DNA from: Calditrichaceae bacterium
GTDB lineage: Bacteria; Calditrichota; Calditrichia; RBG-13-44-9; J075
NCBI GenBank assembly: GCA_013360445.1
Contig: JABWBP010000004.1
Span: forward strand, 41,941-105,940
DNA length: 64,000 nucleotides
Direction: 5' to 3'
The notes under the pieces were generated by a model. It did not search any database. It was not told the origin of the DNA and was given only the letters and a program-made list of their open reading frames with translations. The translations under genes and the position numbers were made by a program. Shown piece by piece: positions 25,548 through 34,695 of this stretch; the stretch's first letter is position 1, and each line of letters begins with the position of its first letter.

Positions 25548-27401
25548 ATGTCTCACCACTGCTTTTTCGCGATCATGGCGCTATTGTGGAGTTGGCTGGC
25601 CGGTTTCAGCGCCTTTGCCGGGGATTTTAACGCGCAGCGGACCAAAATTGTCACTGCGGAGGAGGAGGCGCGCTGGCTGGAAAAATTACCGCAGTTTTCC
25701 CGGCCGGCGGAAATTTCCGCGCCGGCCATTTCCGGGCGGCATGAATTGGGGCGCACCTGGTACGATTACGCCTTCAACAATGTGATGGGAAGAACGGTGG
25801 CGCATGCCTACACGGTTGGCAATGACGGAATCCATTTCGTTTTTATGAAAATTCTTCCCCAGGGAAGTACGCGGTGCGTCGCCTATGACTACTGGGATGA
25901 AAATCTTCAATCGTTCTGGGGAAATTTGTGCATTACCGAGAATTACCCGACCGGCTGGGGCAGGGTGATAAACGGCAAAAACGATGAAGCATTGATTAGC
26001 TTTCATGGCGGCGGGGCGCACTTATGGAACGATGCCGGGGAAGCCAGCTACTTTTTTACGCCGTTTCTGGATTTAAATCCCGGCGTTTTTGCCGGATTTG
26101 CCCGCTCAGGGGATACCCTGGTGTTTGTCTCTCAACAAGAAAACGTCAACTGGGCCGGCGGCGACTGGTTCAAATACTCCACCGATTACGGCGCCACCTG
26201 GCTGGACGGGGCCAATATCTCCCTTCCCGGGGTGACCGACTATGGCAACGCGGAACGCTGGCCGGAATTCAACCCTGCCAATCCCCCGGAGTCAGGCTAC
26301 CTGATTGCCCCGGCCAGCATCGGCAGCCTCCATCCCAACGGCTCCGTTTACCTCTGCGCTAGTACCGACTGGGGCGCTAACTGGCAAACCACCCTGGTAT
26401 GGGATGACGATTCGGTGGTAACGACCCAGTTCGGTTCCAGCCGGTATATCATCGAGAACTATCCCCACATGAACGGGTTTTACAGCGCCGACGGGGCATA
26501 CCACGCGGTGTTCGGCGCAGTTCAGGGCGTCAGAGACATTAATACTTCCACGATGATCGATCTCTGGCCGATTTTGTACTGGAGCTCTGCCGCCCCGGGA
26601 TTTACATGGCTCACCAGCCTGGAATACAGCGCCCCCGACGATCCCATCACCAGAGACGCATTGCAGAATAAATCTCCCAACTCCCCCGGCAATTCCTGTC
26701 CCCAGATCGCCAGGGGGCCGCATCCGGGCGAGTTGGTATGTACCTGGCAGCAATGGGAGAAGAACCCGGTTACCGGCAGCATCGTACTCCTGAACGCCGC
26801 TGCCGGGGGCGGAACCACTACCGTCCAAATCTTTGCCACCGATATCTGGGGGGCTTATTCCAACGATAACGGCCTGACCTGGAGCGAGCCGGTATATTTA
26901 GCCGGGCAGCCCTCCCAATCGGAGGTGTTCCCGAACATTCCCGAAGATTTTATCTGGAACGCCACCGGAGATTCGATCTACCTGGATATTCTTTACCTGC
27001 ATGACACTAATCCCGGCATTTCTATCTATGTAACTCCACTATCCGATCCTTCCGAGTGCATCTGGTACTACCAGCGGGTGGCCATGGCCGCGCAACCGGC
27101 AATCGTGGGCGTGGGGGATAATCCCCCGGCAAGCGCGGGGCAGTTCTACCTGCACCAGAACTACCCCAACCCTTTCAACCCTGCGACCACGATTCGCTAT
27201 CGCGTAGCCCGCGCTGGAACTGTAACACTGAAAATCTATGATCTAACCGGCAGGGAAGTCGCCGCGCCGGTAAACGGCCGCCAGCCTGCCGGGGAGCACG
27301 AGGTCGTATTCGACGCCGGCCAATTGGCTTCCGGCGTCTATTTCTACCGCCTCTCCGCCAATGGCTTCCGCCAGGTAAGGAAAATGATCCTGCTGCGCTG
27401 A
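25548..27401 (+). CDS. Secreted propeller-like protein with sorting tail, paralog A
   Basis: 617 residues. The frame is open from 25458, but the true start is the ATG at 25548 behind AGGGGGTG, which opens a signal peptide (MSHHCFFAIMALLWSWLAGF, then AFAGD). Repeated motifs (FKYSTDYGATWLDG, CASTDWGANWQT and YSNDNGLTWSEP) are the S-x-D-x-G-x-T/N-W Asp-box blades of sialidase/BNR-type propellers. The tail reads LHQNYPNPFNPATTIRYRV to RQVRKMILLR. No catalytic set of a sialidase was recognised, so a binding or structural role is likelier. It is the first of a tandem pair with the next gene. Confidence 0.82.
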   Translation: MSHHCFFAIMALLWSWLAGFSAFAGDFNAQRTKIVTAEEEARWLEKLPQFSRPAEISAPAISGRHELGRTWYDYAFNNVMGRTVAHAYTVGNDGIHFVFMKILPQGSTRCVAYDYWDENLQSFWGNLCITENYPTGWGRVINGKNDEALISFHGGGAHLWNDAGEASYFFTPFLDLNPGVFAGFARSGDTLVFVSQQENVNWAGGDWFKYSTDYGATWLDGANISLPGVTDYGNAERWPEFNPANPPESGYLIAPASIGSLHPNGSVYLCASTDWGANWQTTLVWDDDSVVTTQFGSSRYIIENYPHMNGFYSADGAYHAVFGAVQGVRDINTSTMIDLWPILYWSSAAPGFTWLTSLEYSAPDDPITRDALQNKSPNSPGNSCPQIARGPHPGELVCTWQQWEKNPVTGSIVLLNAAAGGGTTTVQIFATDIWGAYSNDNGLTWSEPVYLAGQPSQSEVFPNIPEDFIWNATGDSIYLDILYLHDTNPGISIYVTPLSDPSECIWYYQRVAMAAQPAIVGVGDNPPASAGQFYLHQNYPNPFNPATTIRYRVARAGTVTLKIYDLTGREVAAPVNGRQPAGEHEVVFDAGQLASGVYFYRLSANGFRQVRKMILLR

Positions 27402-27409
27402 GTATTTTA

Positions 27410-27442
27410 AACCTCCCGGAGGTTCCGAACCTCCGGGAGGTT
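27410..27442. terminator. AACCTCCGGGAGGTT hairpin between the propeller paralogs
   Basis: AACCTCCCGGAGGTT and AACCTCCGGGAGGTT are each nearly self-complementary and also pair with each other. The element fills most of the 68-bp gap between the two genes, so it may terminate or only attenuate the transcript. Confidence 0.6.
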
Positions 27443-27469
27443 GGTGATCAAAACTTCAGGGGGTGTACC

Positions 27470-29170
27470 ATGCTTCAAAGATATTTTTTCGTAATCATCG
27501 CACTGCTATGGATCTGGCCGGGATGTTTCAGCGGCTTTGCCGGGGAAACCCGGAAAACCAACTCCACGCGCTATGAATTAGGCCGCACCTGGTACGATTA
27601 CGCCCCGGTTTCCGGCAGAACCCTGGCGCACGCCTACGGAAGCGGTAATGACGGCATTCATTTCGTCTTTTCCAAAGTTCTTCCCCAGGGCGCGCCGCGG
27701 AGAGTCAATTATGATTATTTCGACGAAGGGCTGGGAGGATTTTTCGGGAATTGGGCCGTTACCGAGGACCAGGCAACCGGTTCGGGAAGAGTGCTCAACG
27801 GAAAAGATGATGAGGCCATCGTCGGGCTATCCGGTTCCGGTTTGAGAATTTTCCAGGATTCCGGTGAGGCCGGGTTTTTCTTTTCCGAGGTATTTAATGC
27901 GCCCGGGGTTGCATTCCAGGGAATGGACATTCACGGGAACACCGTAATAGCAGGCGGACCGGACACCCTGCTGTACTCCCTGGACTACCTGCAAACCTGG
28001 CAGGGCGCGGCCATCTCCCCGTTTGATCCTTCGATAAATGTATGGATTCCGGTGGGGCCGCAGATCAATCCCGCCAATCCCAGCCAGGTCGCTTTTGTCG
28101 CTCACGCGGCGTCTGCGGATAGCAGATTTCCATCCGGCATGTACTGGATAAGCACCGCGGATTGGGGTGCGAGTTGGGAGACTGTCCTGATTTGGGATTT
28201 TGATTCGGTATTCGCCACCCCGTACGGCGCAAGCCGTTTTCTCGATTTCAATCAGGCAGAGGGCCTGTACGGGGAAGACGGCGTCTATCACGCCGCCTTC
28301 GGGGCCGTGCAGGCCATTAAAGACACCAGCGCTTCCACCATGACCGATTTCTGGCCGGTTTTGTACTGGAACAGCAGCGACCGGAACCTGCAATGGATCA
28401 GCAGCCCGGAATACAGCGCCCCCGCGGACACCGCCACGATGATAGCCTTGCAGAGCAACCGCCCGGGCAATGACTTCGCAAATTCCCGCCCCCAATTTTC
28501 CCGGGGGCCTTACCCCGAATTGTTACTTTGCGTCTGGCAGCAATGGGAAAAAGACCCCGCTACCGGGGAAATTGTGCTGTTGGATGCGATCCTGGGAGGC
28601 GGTACCGTTCAAATCTTTGCCACCGGTTTTGGATGCGCGATTTCATACGATAACGGCCAAAACTGGTATGAGGCGCGGCTCATGGCCGGCAATCCTCACC
28701 AATCCGACGTATTCCCGAATATTGCTAAAAATGCCCGCCCGGGCGGCCCCATCTACGAATTCGAGCTGGATATGATGTACCTGCACGATACCAATCCCGG
28801 GGTCTCGATTTTTCAACAAACCGACCCTTCGGAATGCGTCTGGTATTTTGAACGAGCGCAAGGTTTTCTCGGCGGCGACGCAGTGGAGCCATTCCCAACT
28901 GCGCCCGGGGATTTTGATCTTTCCCAGAACTACCCCAACCCCTTCAACCCGGCGACGACCATCCGCTACGTGTTAAAACGTCCGTTAAAAATTCTCCTGG
29001 AGGTCTTCGACCTGAACGGCAGGAAAGTGGTGACCCTGGCGGAAGGCCGCCAACTCCCCGGGGAGCATGAGGTCGTATTCGACGCCGGCAAATTGGCTTC
29101 CGGCGTCTATTTCTACCGCCTCTCCGCGGGGGGCTTCCGCCAGGCCCGCAAGATGGTTTTGCTGCACTGA
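27470..29170 (+). CDS. Secreted propeller-like protein with sorting tail, paralog B
   Basis: 566 residues; signal peptide MLQRYFFVIIALLWIWPGCF, then GFAGE. It follows paralog A closely: RYELGRTWYDYAP, HAYGSGNDGIHFVFSKVLPQG and LYWNSSDRNLQW all have counterparts there. Asp boxes (STADWGASWET and SYDNGQNWYEA) mark blades. The tail runs from LSQNYPNPFNPATTIRYVL to RQARKMVLLH. Both genes carry nearly the same leader (TCAGGGGGTGTA before ATG), so the duplication included upstream DNA. Paralog B lacks about 50 residues present in A, including the stretch after the signal peptide. Function unknown; surface binding is the best guess. Confidence 0.82.
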   Translation: MLQRYFFVIIALLWIWPGCFSGFAGETRKTNSTRYELGRTWYDYAPVSGRTLAHAYGSGNDGIHFVFSKVLPQGAPRRVNYDYFDEGLGGFFGNWAVTEDQATGSGRVLNGKDDEAIVGLSGSGLRIFQDSGEAGFFFSEVFNAPGVAFQGMDIHGNTVIAGGPDTLLYSLDYLQTWQGAAISPFDPSINVWIPVGPQINPANPSQVAFVAHAASADSRFPSGMYWISTADWGASWETVLIWDFDSVFATPYGASRFLDFNQAEGLYGEDGVYHAAFGAVQAIKDTSASTMTDFWPVLYWNSSDRNLQWISSPEYSAPADTATMIALQSNRPGNDFANSRPQFSRGPYPELLLCVWQQWEKDPATGEIVLLDAILGGGTVQIFATGFGCAISYDNGQNWYEARLMAGNPHQSDVFPNIAKNARPGGPIYEFELDMMYLHDTNPGVSIFQQTDPSECVWYFERAQGFLGGDAVEPFPTAPGDFDLSQNYPNPFNPATTIRYVLKRPLKILLEVFDLNGRKVVTLAEGRQLPGEHEVVFDAGKLASGVYFYRLSAGGFRQARKMVLLH

Positions 29171-29208
29171 AGATTTGTTTTTCTAAGACCAAGGAAGTTG
29201 CGGTTTCA

Positions 29209-29256
29209 GGAGTGTCAAACTTTAGTTTGACACGTCAAGCTGAAGCTTGACACTCC
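29209..29256. repeat. Double palindrome GTGTCAAACTTTAGTTTGACAC family
   Basis: GGAGTGTCAA at the left end and TTGACACTCC at the right end are complementary. Between them are two smaller palindromes, one around CTTTAG and one around GCTGAAGC. It follows paralog B and could serve as its terminator. Confidence 0.65.
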
Positions 29257-29408
29257 GATGGCCGCTTACCAGCGTAATAATTCTATTTGATCGAAGCGCT
29301 TTTTTTTCGTATCCTCCCGCCCGCGCCGGTGCAGCTCATCCGTATTCCGCGGCCCGGGATACGGGATGGCGCGGAATCACCCTGTTCACCATATTGCGGA
29401 ATGCGCCC

Positions 29409-30320
29409 ATGAAAACAATTTTGATGCTTACACTGGCAATCTGCTTAGCCTGCGCCACGCTCCTGCCCGCCCAAAACCCGGCGACGCCGCTCACCCTGCG
29501 CCGCAGCCTCCCCCTGGAAGGCCCGGAAAACGCCCAACCCTCCGGCCTGACCCTGCGCAATGATACGCTGTTTACCATTTCCGATAAGCACGACACGGTG
29601 ATCTTCCGCATCGAAGTGCAGGACACCGCAGCGGTAATGATCCCCGCGATCAGCTTCCGCGTTCCCGGCGCCGATGAAAAAAGCTGGTTCGACTACGAGG
29701 GGATCACCTGCGATTCGACGGGGAATTTCTACCTGGCCAGCGAGAGCCAGTTCCGCATCCTGCGGGTGAGCGCTGATGGGAAAGCGGCGGAGTGGATCAC
29801 CCCGGAGCTGAAATCCTACGGCGCCGAAGAGGGACTTTTCCAGGTGTTCAACGCCTATTTCGAGGGGATTGCCTGGCTCGCTCCCGACCGTTTCATATTA
29901 GCGGCGGAGCGGCAGCCGCGCGGGTTTATGGAAGTCGATCTGGCCGAAAATCCCCCTAAAATTCAGGCGCAAGTGTTCCAGGAGGTAAAATTCCCCTTTG
30001 CGGAAGGCCGCTTCCCGGATTTTGGGGACCTTTGCCGTTACAGGGACGATCTTTACCTTCTGGAGCGCAACGCCTTTGTGGTTACCCGGCTGATCGAGGA
30101 AAACGGGGAGCGCCGCCAGGGAGAAGGCTGGTCTTACGAGCACGTGGAAACCGATCCGCAATGGCGCTACAGCGATACCCGTTTCGGCCTGGCTGAAGGA
30201 TTGTGCATGGATGAGCGCTTCATTTATATCGTGCTGGATAACAACGGGGATTCCCGCCGCAACAATCCCCACGACCGCCGCCCGCTGCTGTTTATCCTGG
30301 AGCGCCCGGGAGGGCAGTAG
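29409..30320 (+). CDS. Secreted esterase-like phytase-family protein
   Basis: 303 residues from the ATG at 29409, which opens a signal peptide (MKTILMLTLAICLACATLLPAQ); the frame continues upstream without one. The sequence SGLTLRNDTLFTISDKHDTV, WFDYEGITCDSTGNFYLASE and RFGLAEGLCMDERFIYIVLDN matches the beta-propeller of the esterase-like/phytase-like (PF13449) or SdiA-regulated family. Members are secreted hydrolases or binding proteins; the substrate here is unknown. The last codons and the stop (GGGCAGTAG) lie inside a CAGTAGGCAG word repeat shared with the convergent rsmG gene. Confidence 0.75.
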   Translation: MKTILMLTLAICLACATLLPAQNPATPLTLRRSLPLEGPENAQPSGLTLRNDTLFTISDKHDTVIFRIEVQDTAAVMIPAISFRVPGADEKSWFDYEGITCDSTGNFYLASESQFRILRVSADGKAAEWITPELKSYGAEEGLFQVFNAYFEGIAWLAPDRFILAAERQPRGFMEVDLAENPPKIQAQVFQEVKFPFAEGRFPDFGDLCRYRDDLYLLERNAFVVTRLIEENGERRQGEGWSYEHVETDPQWRYSDTRFGLAEGLCMDERFIYIVLDNNGDSRRNNPHDRRPLLFILERPGGQ

Positions 30321-30460
30321 GCAGGAACATCCCGACAAAGACGCATCCTTCCCTGGATGCTTGTGCGGGATTTCGCCTTCCGGGCTCAAGGGGCAGGGGC
30401 AGGGGCAGTAGGCAGGGGCAAATTTTGGCATGTTGCCAGCGCGCTGCCTACTGCCTACTG
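30318..30460. repeat. CAGTAG/GGGGCAG word-repeat hairpin between convergent genes
   Basis: GGGGCAGGGGCAGGGGCAGT (starting 30391) faces CTGCCTACTGCCTACTG (30444-30460). The stop codons of both the phytase-like gene (30318-30320) and rsmG (30448-30450) are the TAG of CAGTAG units. An extra hairpin with ATCCCG...CGGGAT and GCATCC...GGATGC arms lies at about 30328-30375. Confidence 0.75.
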
Positions 30461-31104
30461 ATTTCAAACCAGCGCAGTTCTTTGAACTTGGGAGAAAGGG
30501 ATTGGAGGGATTCGGGCACGGAGAGAACCCGGTAATCTAATTTTCGCCGCGGGGCGATTTCTTCCAGCTCCGGTATATCGGATGCGCCCTTCCAAAGCAG
30601 CCAACGGCCGCCGCTTTTCAAAAACGGTTTTCCCCAATCCAGCAGCAGTTCAATAGCCCCCACCGCCCGGGCGGTGATGAGATCGAAACTTTCCCGCAGT
30701 TCCGCACGGTCCGCTAACTCTTCCACCCGCCGGTTGGCTGCGGCGATTTTCCCTAACTTTAAATCCGAAATCGCTTTTTGCAGGAAGAGCGTCTTCTTGC
30801 GCACCGAATCGACTAAGAGCATTTGCAGATCCGGGCGAAGGATTTTCAGGGGAATGGCCGGAAAACCGCCCCCGCTGCCGATGTCCAATACCCAGCTCTC
30901 CGGGGGAATCTCCACGAAGCGCAGGGGGATGATTGAGGGCAGCACGTGGCGTTCCCAAAGAAGTGCGGCGTCTTGCTGCGAAATCAGGTTGGTGCGGCGG
31001 TTCCACGCTTCTACCAGTTCGCAAAATTGCCGGAGCTGCTGCGCCTCTCTGTCGGAAGCGCCGGGGAAAATATTGCCAATGTCGCCAAATCTTTTCTCTG
31101 CCAT
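30448..31104 (-). CDS. rsmG: 16S rRNA (guanine-N7) methyltransferase RsmG
   Basis: 218 residues. The SAM-binding motif VLDIGSGGGFPAIPLKILRP lies near residue 90, after the family signature RTNLISQQD. Later landmarks are LVDSVRKKTLFLQ and FDLITARAVG. RsmG methylates G527 of 16S rRNA. It is not in the usual mnmG-rsmG-parAB setting but stands alone, divergent from the DDAH gene. Its C-terminal residues SRQ and its stop come from the CAGTAGGCAGTAGGCAG repeat. Confidence 0.96.
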   Translation of the reverse strand: MAEKRFGDIGNIFPGASDREAQQLRQFCELVEAWNRRTNLISQQDAALLWERHVLPSIIPLRFVEIPPESWVLDIGSGGGFPAIPLKILRPDLQMLLVDSVRKKTLFLQKAISDLKLGKIAAANRRVEELADRAELRESFDLITARAVGAIELLLDWGKPFLKSGGRWLLWKGASDIPELEEIAPRRKLDYRVLSVPESLQSLSPKFKELRWFEISRQ

Positions 31105-31201
31105 TGTTTTCTTAGCCGGGTAAATTTATTTTATGCTTCACCGGGGAAATATGAACCGGAATGAAATTAGGGATAATTGATCACATAAACAAGCAGCGAC
31201 T

Positions 31202-31984
31202 ATGCCTCCCGCACTGAGCGCCATCACCCACCATGTTTCTCCGCGTTTGAATGAATGCGAACTCTCCTTCCGCCAAAGAGAAGCTATCGCTTACCCCCTG
31301 GCCGTTCAACAGCACCGCGCTTATTGCGACCTGCTGCGCCGCCAGGGAATCTCCGTGATCGAGCTGAGCGCCAACCGGGATTTTCCCGATTCCGTGTTTG
31401 TAGAAGATACCGCCGTGGTGGTCGATGAAGTAGCGGTGATCTGCCGGATGGGCGCGCCCTCCCGGCGCGGGGAAGAGCTGGCCGTGGCCGCGGTGCTGGC
31501 CGAACATCGCCCGCTGGCGAAGATCGCCGCCCCCGCCGCCCTGGAGGGCGGCGACGTGCTGCAAATCGGGAAAAATATCTTCGTCGGGCAGGGCAGTCGC
31601 ACCAACCCGGCCGGCGCCCGGGCGCTGGCGGACGCTCTGAAGCCTTTCGGTTACCGGGTGATCCCGGTTGAACTCCACGGCTGCCTGCACCTCAAATCCG
31701 CCTGCACCGCGCTGGATGAGTTCACGGTGATCATGAATCCCGATTGGGTGAGCCGGGATATTTTCCGGGAGTACCGCGTGGTTACAGTCCCCCCGCAAGA
31801 ACCCGAAGCGGCAAACGTTCTACGCTTGAATGAAACGGTTTGCCTGATCTCCGCCTTTCCCCGCACGGTGGAACTGGTTCATTCCCTGGGCTACCGGCTC
31901 GAAACATTGGATATTTCCGAATTACTGAAAGCGGAAGCGGCGTTAACCTGCTCCAGCATCATTTTCAAAACCTCCGCGTCTTAG
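31202..31984 (+). CDS. Dimethylarginine dimethylaminohydrolase (DDAH)-like
   Basis: 260 residues. DFPDSVFVEDTAVVVDEVAV, then ALEGGDVLQIGKNIFVGQG, ELHGCLHLKSACTAL (catalytic His) and ALTCSSIIF (nucleophile Cys) are the guanidine-modifying signature set of DDAH. These enzymes hydrolyse methylated arginines to citrulline and methylamines; bacterial homologues may act on other guanidino compounds. It is divergent from rsmG. The stop codon TAG lies in a GCGTCTTAGCGTCTTAGCGG tandem run. Confidence 0.9.
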   Translation: MPPALSAITHHVSPRLNECELSFRQREAIAYPLAVQQHRAYCDLLRRQGISVIELSANRDFPDSVFVEDTAVVVDEVAVICRMGAPSRRGEELAVAAVLAEHRPLAKIAAPAALEGGDVLQIGKNIFVGQGSRTNPAGARALADALKPFGYRVIPVELHGCLHLKSACTALDEFTVIMNPDWVSRDIFREYRVVTVPPQEPEAANVLRLNETVCLISAFPRTVELVHSLGYRLETLDISELLKAEAALTCSSIIFKTSAS

Positions 31985-31995
31985 CGTCTTAGCGG
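31973..31995. repeat. Tandem CGTCTTAG at the end of the DDAH gene
   Basis: GCGTCTTAGCGTCTTAGCGG repeats an eight-base word twice. The TAG of the first unit is the stop codon of the DDAH gene. No opposite arm is apparent. Confidence 0.6.
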
Positions 31996-32157
31996 TAAAA
32001 AAATACCTAAAGTTTGCGCTTATGCGCAAGCCCGGGATGTACCGGCAAAAAAATTTTGCCGCTCCTTTGAAGAGCAAAGCGGTGTTATATTTCAGGCCCG
32101 GGTTTGCTTTCCTGATCAAAATGATGAAGAAGATTACTTAATTCCGGCGCCGGAACC

Positions 32158-32706
32158 ATGAAAATCACTTACAACGCTCCCTTCGTCCTGACGCTTACCT
32201 TCTTAACCGTCTTCGTAATGCTCTTCGACCAGTTCAGCGGGGAAACCATCATTCACTCCTATTTTACCCTGCACCCCTATTTCGATCCCTACGATCCGCT
32301 CTCTTACGAGCGGCTGATGTTCTACGCCCTCGGCCACGCCGGCTGGGCGCACCTGTTGAGCAACTTCACCTACATCCTGCTCATCGGCCCCATCTTAGAA
32401 GAAAAATACGGCACCCGGAACTTATTCGTCATGTCGCTCATTACCGTAATTGCTACCGGGTTGTTGAATTTGCTGCTGTTTCCCAATTTTTTGTTAGGCG
32501 CCAGCGGCATCGTGTTCATGATGATTCTGCTGGTCTCCTTTACCAACGTCAAAAAAGGCTATATTCCCTTGACGTTTATTTTGATACTGGTGATGTTCCT
32601 GGGAACGGAAGTGCTCGAAGCCTTCCAGGAGAACAATATTTCCGAATTTTCACACATTGTCGGGGGAATTTTCGGGAGCATCTTCGGGTTTGCGAAGAAT
32701 AAGTGA
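32158..32706 (+). CDS. Rhomboid-family intramembrane serine protease
   Basis: 182 residues with about six membrane helices. HAGWAHLLSNFTYI matches the WxHxxxN region of helix 2, GASGIVFMMILL carries the catalytic Ser of GxSG, and SHIVGGIFGSIFG the catalytic His. Rhomboids cut membrane proteins within the bilayer; the natural substrate is unknown. It is a minimal form without extra cytosolic domains. It begins about 170 bp after the DDAH gene on the same strand, with no clear shared transcript. Confidence 0.9.
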   Translation: MKITYNAPFVLTLTFLTVFVMLFDQFSGETIIHSYFTLHPYFDPYDPLSYERLMFYALGHAGWAHLLSNFTYILLIGPILEEKYGTRNLFVMSLITVIATGLLNLLLFPNFLLGASGIVFMMILLVSFTNVKKGYIPLTFILILVMFLGTEVLEAFQENNISEFSHIVGGIFGSIFGFAKNK

Positions 32707-32714
32707 GGGGGATA

Positions 32715-32784
32715 TTCAGCTGTCAGTGGTCAGCCATCAGCTCTCAACCTACCTGGAGCAAACAGGCTGAGGGCTGAAAGCTGC
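32715..32784. repeat. TCAGC-word hairpin
   Basis: Left arm TTCAGCTGTCAGTGGTCAGC and onward to 32748, and right arm GGCTGAGGGCTGAAAGCTGC (32764-32784), share TCAGCC words on opposite strands. It lies right after the rhomboid gene. A stretch with the same words (AGCTTTCAGCCCTCGGC) sits inside the coding start of the HAL2-like gene at 61497. Confidence 0.6.
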
Positions 32785-32871
32785 CTGCCCCCTTCGGGGA
32801 TAGTTGAATCAACAACTCATGTTTATCGAGATCGAAAATCACAAAAGATCACCATCCCGGCAGGGCATCTT

Positions 32872-33894
32872 ATGGCGACCAGAATACGATTGAAGAATAT
32901 TGATTCATTGTATCGAAAGGCGAAAGAGCGGGAGCAGTCCGGCGACTGGGAGGCTGCGGAAAAATATTATCGCGAGGCGCTGGCCGTGCGGCAAAACCCG
33001 GGAACCTGGGGAGTGTTGGGATGGGTTTTGTACCGGAAGGCGCTTCGCGAAGGGGAAGGGAATTTCAGCGAAGCGCTGGCGGCCGCCCATGAAATGCGCG
33101 CCCTGGCCATCGACCATCGCTCCAAACCGCTGCTGGCGATTGCCGACTGCCTGATCGGCAGAATTCACCACGACGCCGGGCAGGCGGAGTTGGCGGAGCG
33201 TTTTTATTGCGAATCCGTCGAAGCCCGGCTGCGCCCGGAAACCCTGGTATTCCTGGGAAAATTAATGGAAGAAGCGGGGCGCGGCGGGGAAGCGAAACGG
33301 TACTATCAGCAAGCCCTGCAGGTTGACCCCGGATACCGGGAGGCGCGGTACAATCTGGCGGTATGGTACCGGGCGCATAAGGTCTATGATGAAGCCGGCC
33401 GCCATTTCCGCAAAGCCCTGGAGAGCGACCCTGAAGACGCCGGGATCATTTTGCAGCTTGCCTCCACCCTCTGGCACCTCGGCAAAGAGGGGATCAAAGA
33501 AGCGAAAAGTTTGCTGGACCGCCTTTTGCGCCGGCAGCCCCTGAACCTGGAGTGCCGGCTGCTGTTAGCGTTCACTTACAAACTGTTGAGACAATCCCAC
33601 AACGCGGAATTGCTGTTTCGCCTGACCCTGGAGCAGCTTCCCCCCGACAGCCGCGCTTATTGGAGCTTTGCCTGGTTTTTGGGGAACGATTTCAAGGAGC
33701 CGGTCGAAGCGGAAATACTCTTCGAGAAGGCGCTGGAAACGCCCCCCCAAACCGGCGCCGCGCACTATCATTACGGGCAGTTTTTATTAGCGCGGCAGCA
33801 GCCGGGCCGGGCGCAGGAGCTTTTTCGGAAAGCGGCGGCGCTGGGGTTGGAAAAGGCAAAGGCGCTGTTGCACAAGGAAAGGCGGGGGGCGTAA
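32872..33894 (+). CDS. TPR repeat protein
   Basis: 340 residues with no signal peptide. At least five tetratricopeptide units are visible, for example SGDWEAAEKYYREALAV, AKRYYQQALQVDPGYREARY, AGRHFRKALESDPEDAGI and AEILFEKALETPPQTGAAHY. TPR proteins are scaffolds and no enzymatic domain is present. The last codons and stop (GGGGCGTAA) merge with a run of GCGTAAAACGTAA words. Convergent with the dUTPase gene. Partner unknown. Confidence 0.88.
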   Translation: MATRIRLKNIDSLYRKAKEREQSGDWEAAEKYYREALAVRQNPGTWGVLGWVLYRKALREGEGNFSEALAAAHEMRALAIDHRSKPLLAIADCLIGRIHHDAGQAELAERFYCESVEARLRPETLVFLGKLMEEAGRGGEAKRYYQQALQVDPGYREARYNLAVWYRAHKVYDEAGRHFRKALESDPEDAGIILQLASTLWHLGKEGIKEAKSLLDRLLRRQPLNLECRLLLAFTYKLLRQSHNAELLFRLTLEQLPPDSRAYWSFAWFLGNDFKEPVEAEILFEKALETPPQTGAAHYHYGQFLLARQQPGRAQELFRKAAALGLEKAKALLHKERRGA

Positions 33895-33922
33895 AACGTA
33901 ACTCGTAATGCGTATTCCGCCG
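33890..33922. repeat. GCGTAA/ACGTAA word run
   Basis: GCGTAAAACGTAACTCGTAA and ATGCGTATTCC follow one another. The first TAA is the stop of the TPR gene, and the run fills the gap to the convergent dUTPase stop. Same words as at 55983-56078. Confidence 0.65.
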
Positions 33923-34390
33923 CTATTTTGCTCCTGTAGAGCCGAAACCGCCGCGGGTTTTTCCGGCAAAATCCGGCGAATCCATTTCCTCCCATTCCAC
34001 TTCCGGGAGAACATTTTTCTCGAAAATAATCTGGGCAATGCGGGCGCCCTTTTCGATCACGAAGGGCTGCTCTTTTTGGGGATCGGCGGGATTATAAAGC
34101 CGCACCAGGGCGATTTTCAGCTCGTCTCCTGCGCCGCAGTAATCTTCGTCGATGATCCCCACGTCGTTAGCAAGGCAGATTCCGTTTTTCACCGCAAAGC
34201 CGCTGCGAATGTGCACCTTGAAAAAATACCCCTGGGGCGACTCGATGATCAATCCCGTGGGAACCAGCGCCACCTGGCCGGGCAGCAGTTCCACGCGCGC
34301 GGCGGCGTGCACATCCAGCCCGGCAGACCGCGGGGTCTGGCGCTGCGGCAGGGGAAGATCTTTGTATTGGCGGTAAATGCGGATTTTCAT
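33923..34390 (-). CDS. dut: dUTP diphosphatase
   Basis: 155 residues from the ATG at 34390. All five trimeric dUTPase motifs are present: SAGLDVHA (1), HIRSGFAVKNG (2), GIIDEDYCGAGDELKIAL (3), RIAQIIF (4) and TRGGFGSTG (5, P-loop-like). It hydrolyses dUTP to dUMP, keeping uracil out of DNA. Motif 3 carries an insertion-like CGAGDE where most have RGE. The open frame upstream to 34498 has no support. It is convergent with the TPR gene and divergent from the Kdo transferase. Confidence 0.95.
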   Translation of the reverse strand: MKIRIYRQYKDLPLPQRQTPRSAGLDVHAAARVELLPGQVALVPTGLIIESPQGYFFKVHIRSGFAVKNGICLANDVGIIDEDYCGAGDELKIALVRLYNPADPQKEQPFVIEKGARIAQIIFEKNVLPEVEWEEMDSPDFAGKTRGGFGSTGAK

Positions 34391-34616
34391 GGAATCCCTC
34401 ATATTATCCTTGAAACTCTTGATTATATATTGATAATAGCGAATCCCACTATGAACATCAAGCCTTATTATCCGCGAAATTTCCTGCTTTTTCCACAAAA
34501 TCCTCCATCGGTCATTGTTTTTTTAATCCCGCCGCCTTAAAATGCAGAGCTTTTGCGGTATCCCGGAAAATGCGGATCCCTGGCGAAGATTTTAAACCGA
34601 TGCGAAGGGATCTCTA

Positions 34617-34682
34617 ATGAAAAATAATGCTCAAACGGTCGAACTCGAAGTGGCCAAAACCATGTTGCGAGAATTCCTCTAA
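34617..34682 (+). other. Short leader ORF upstream of the Kdo transferase gene
   Basis: ATG to TAA encodes 21 residues (MKNNAQTVELEVAKTMLREF, then L), with AAGGGA eight bases before the start. It ends 13 bp before the waaA start. It could be a leader peptide, a remnant of another gene, or chance. Confidence 0.3.
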
Positions 34683-34695
34683 TCGCGGTATCCCG

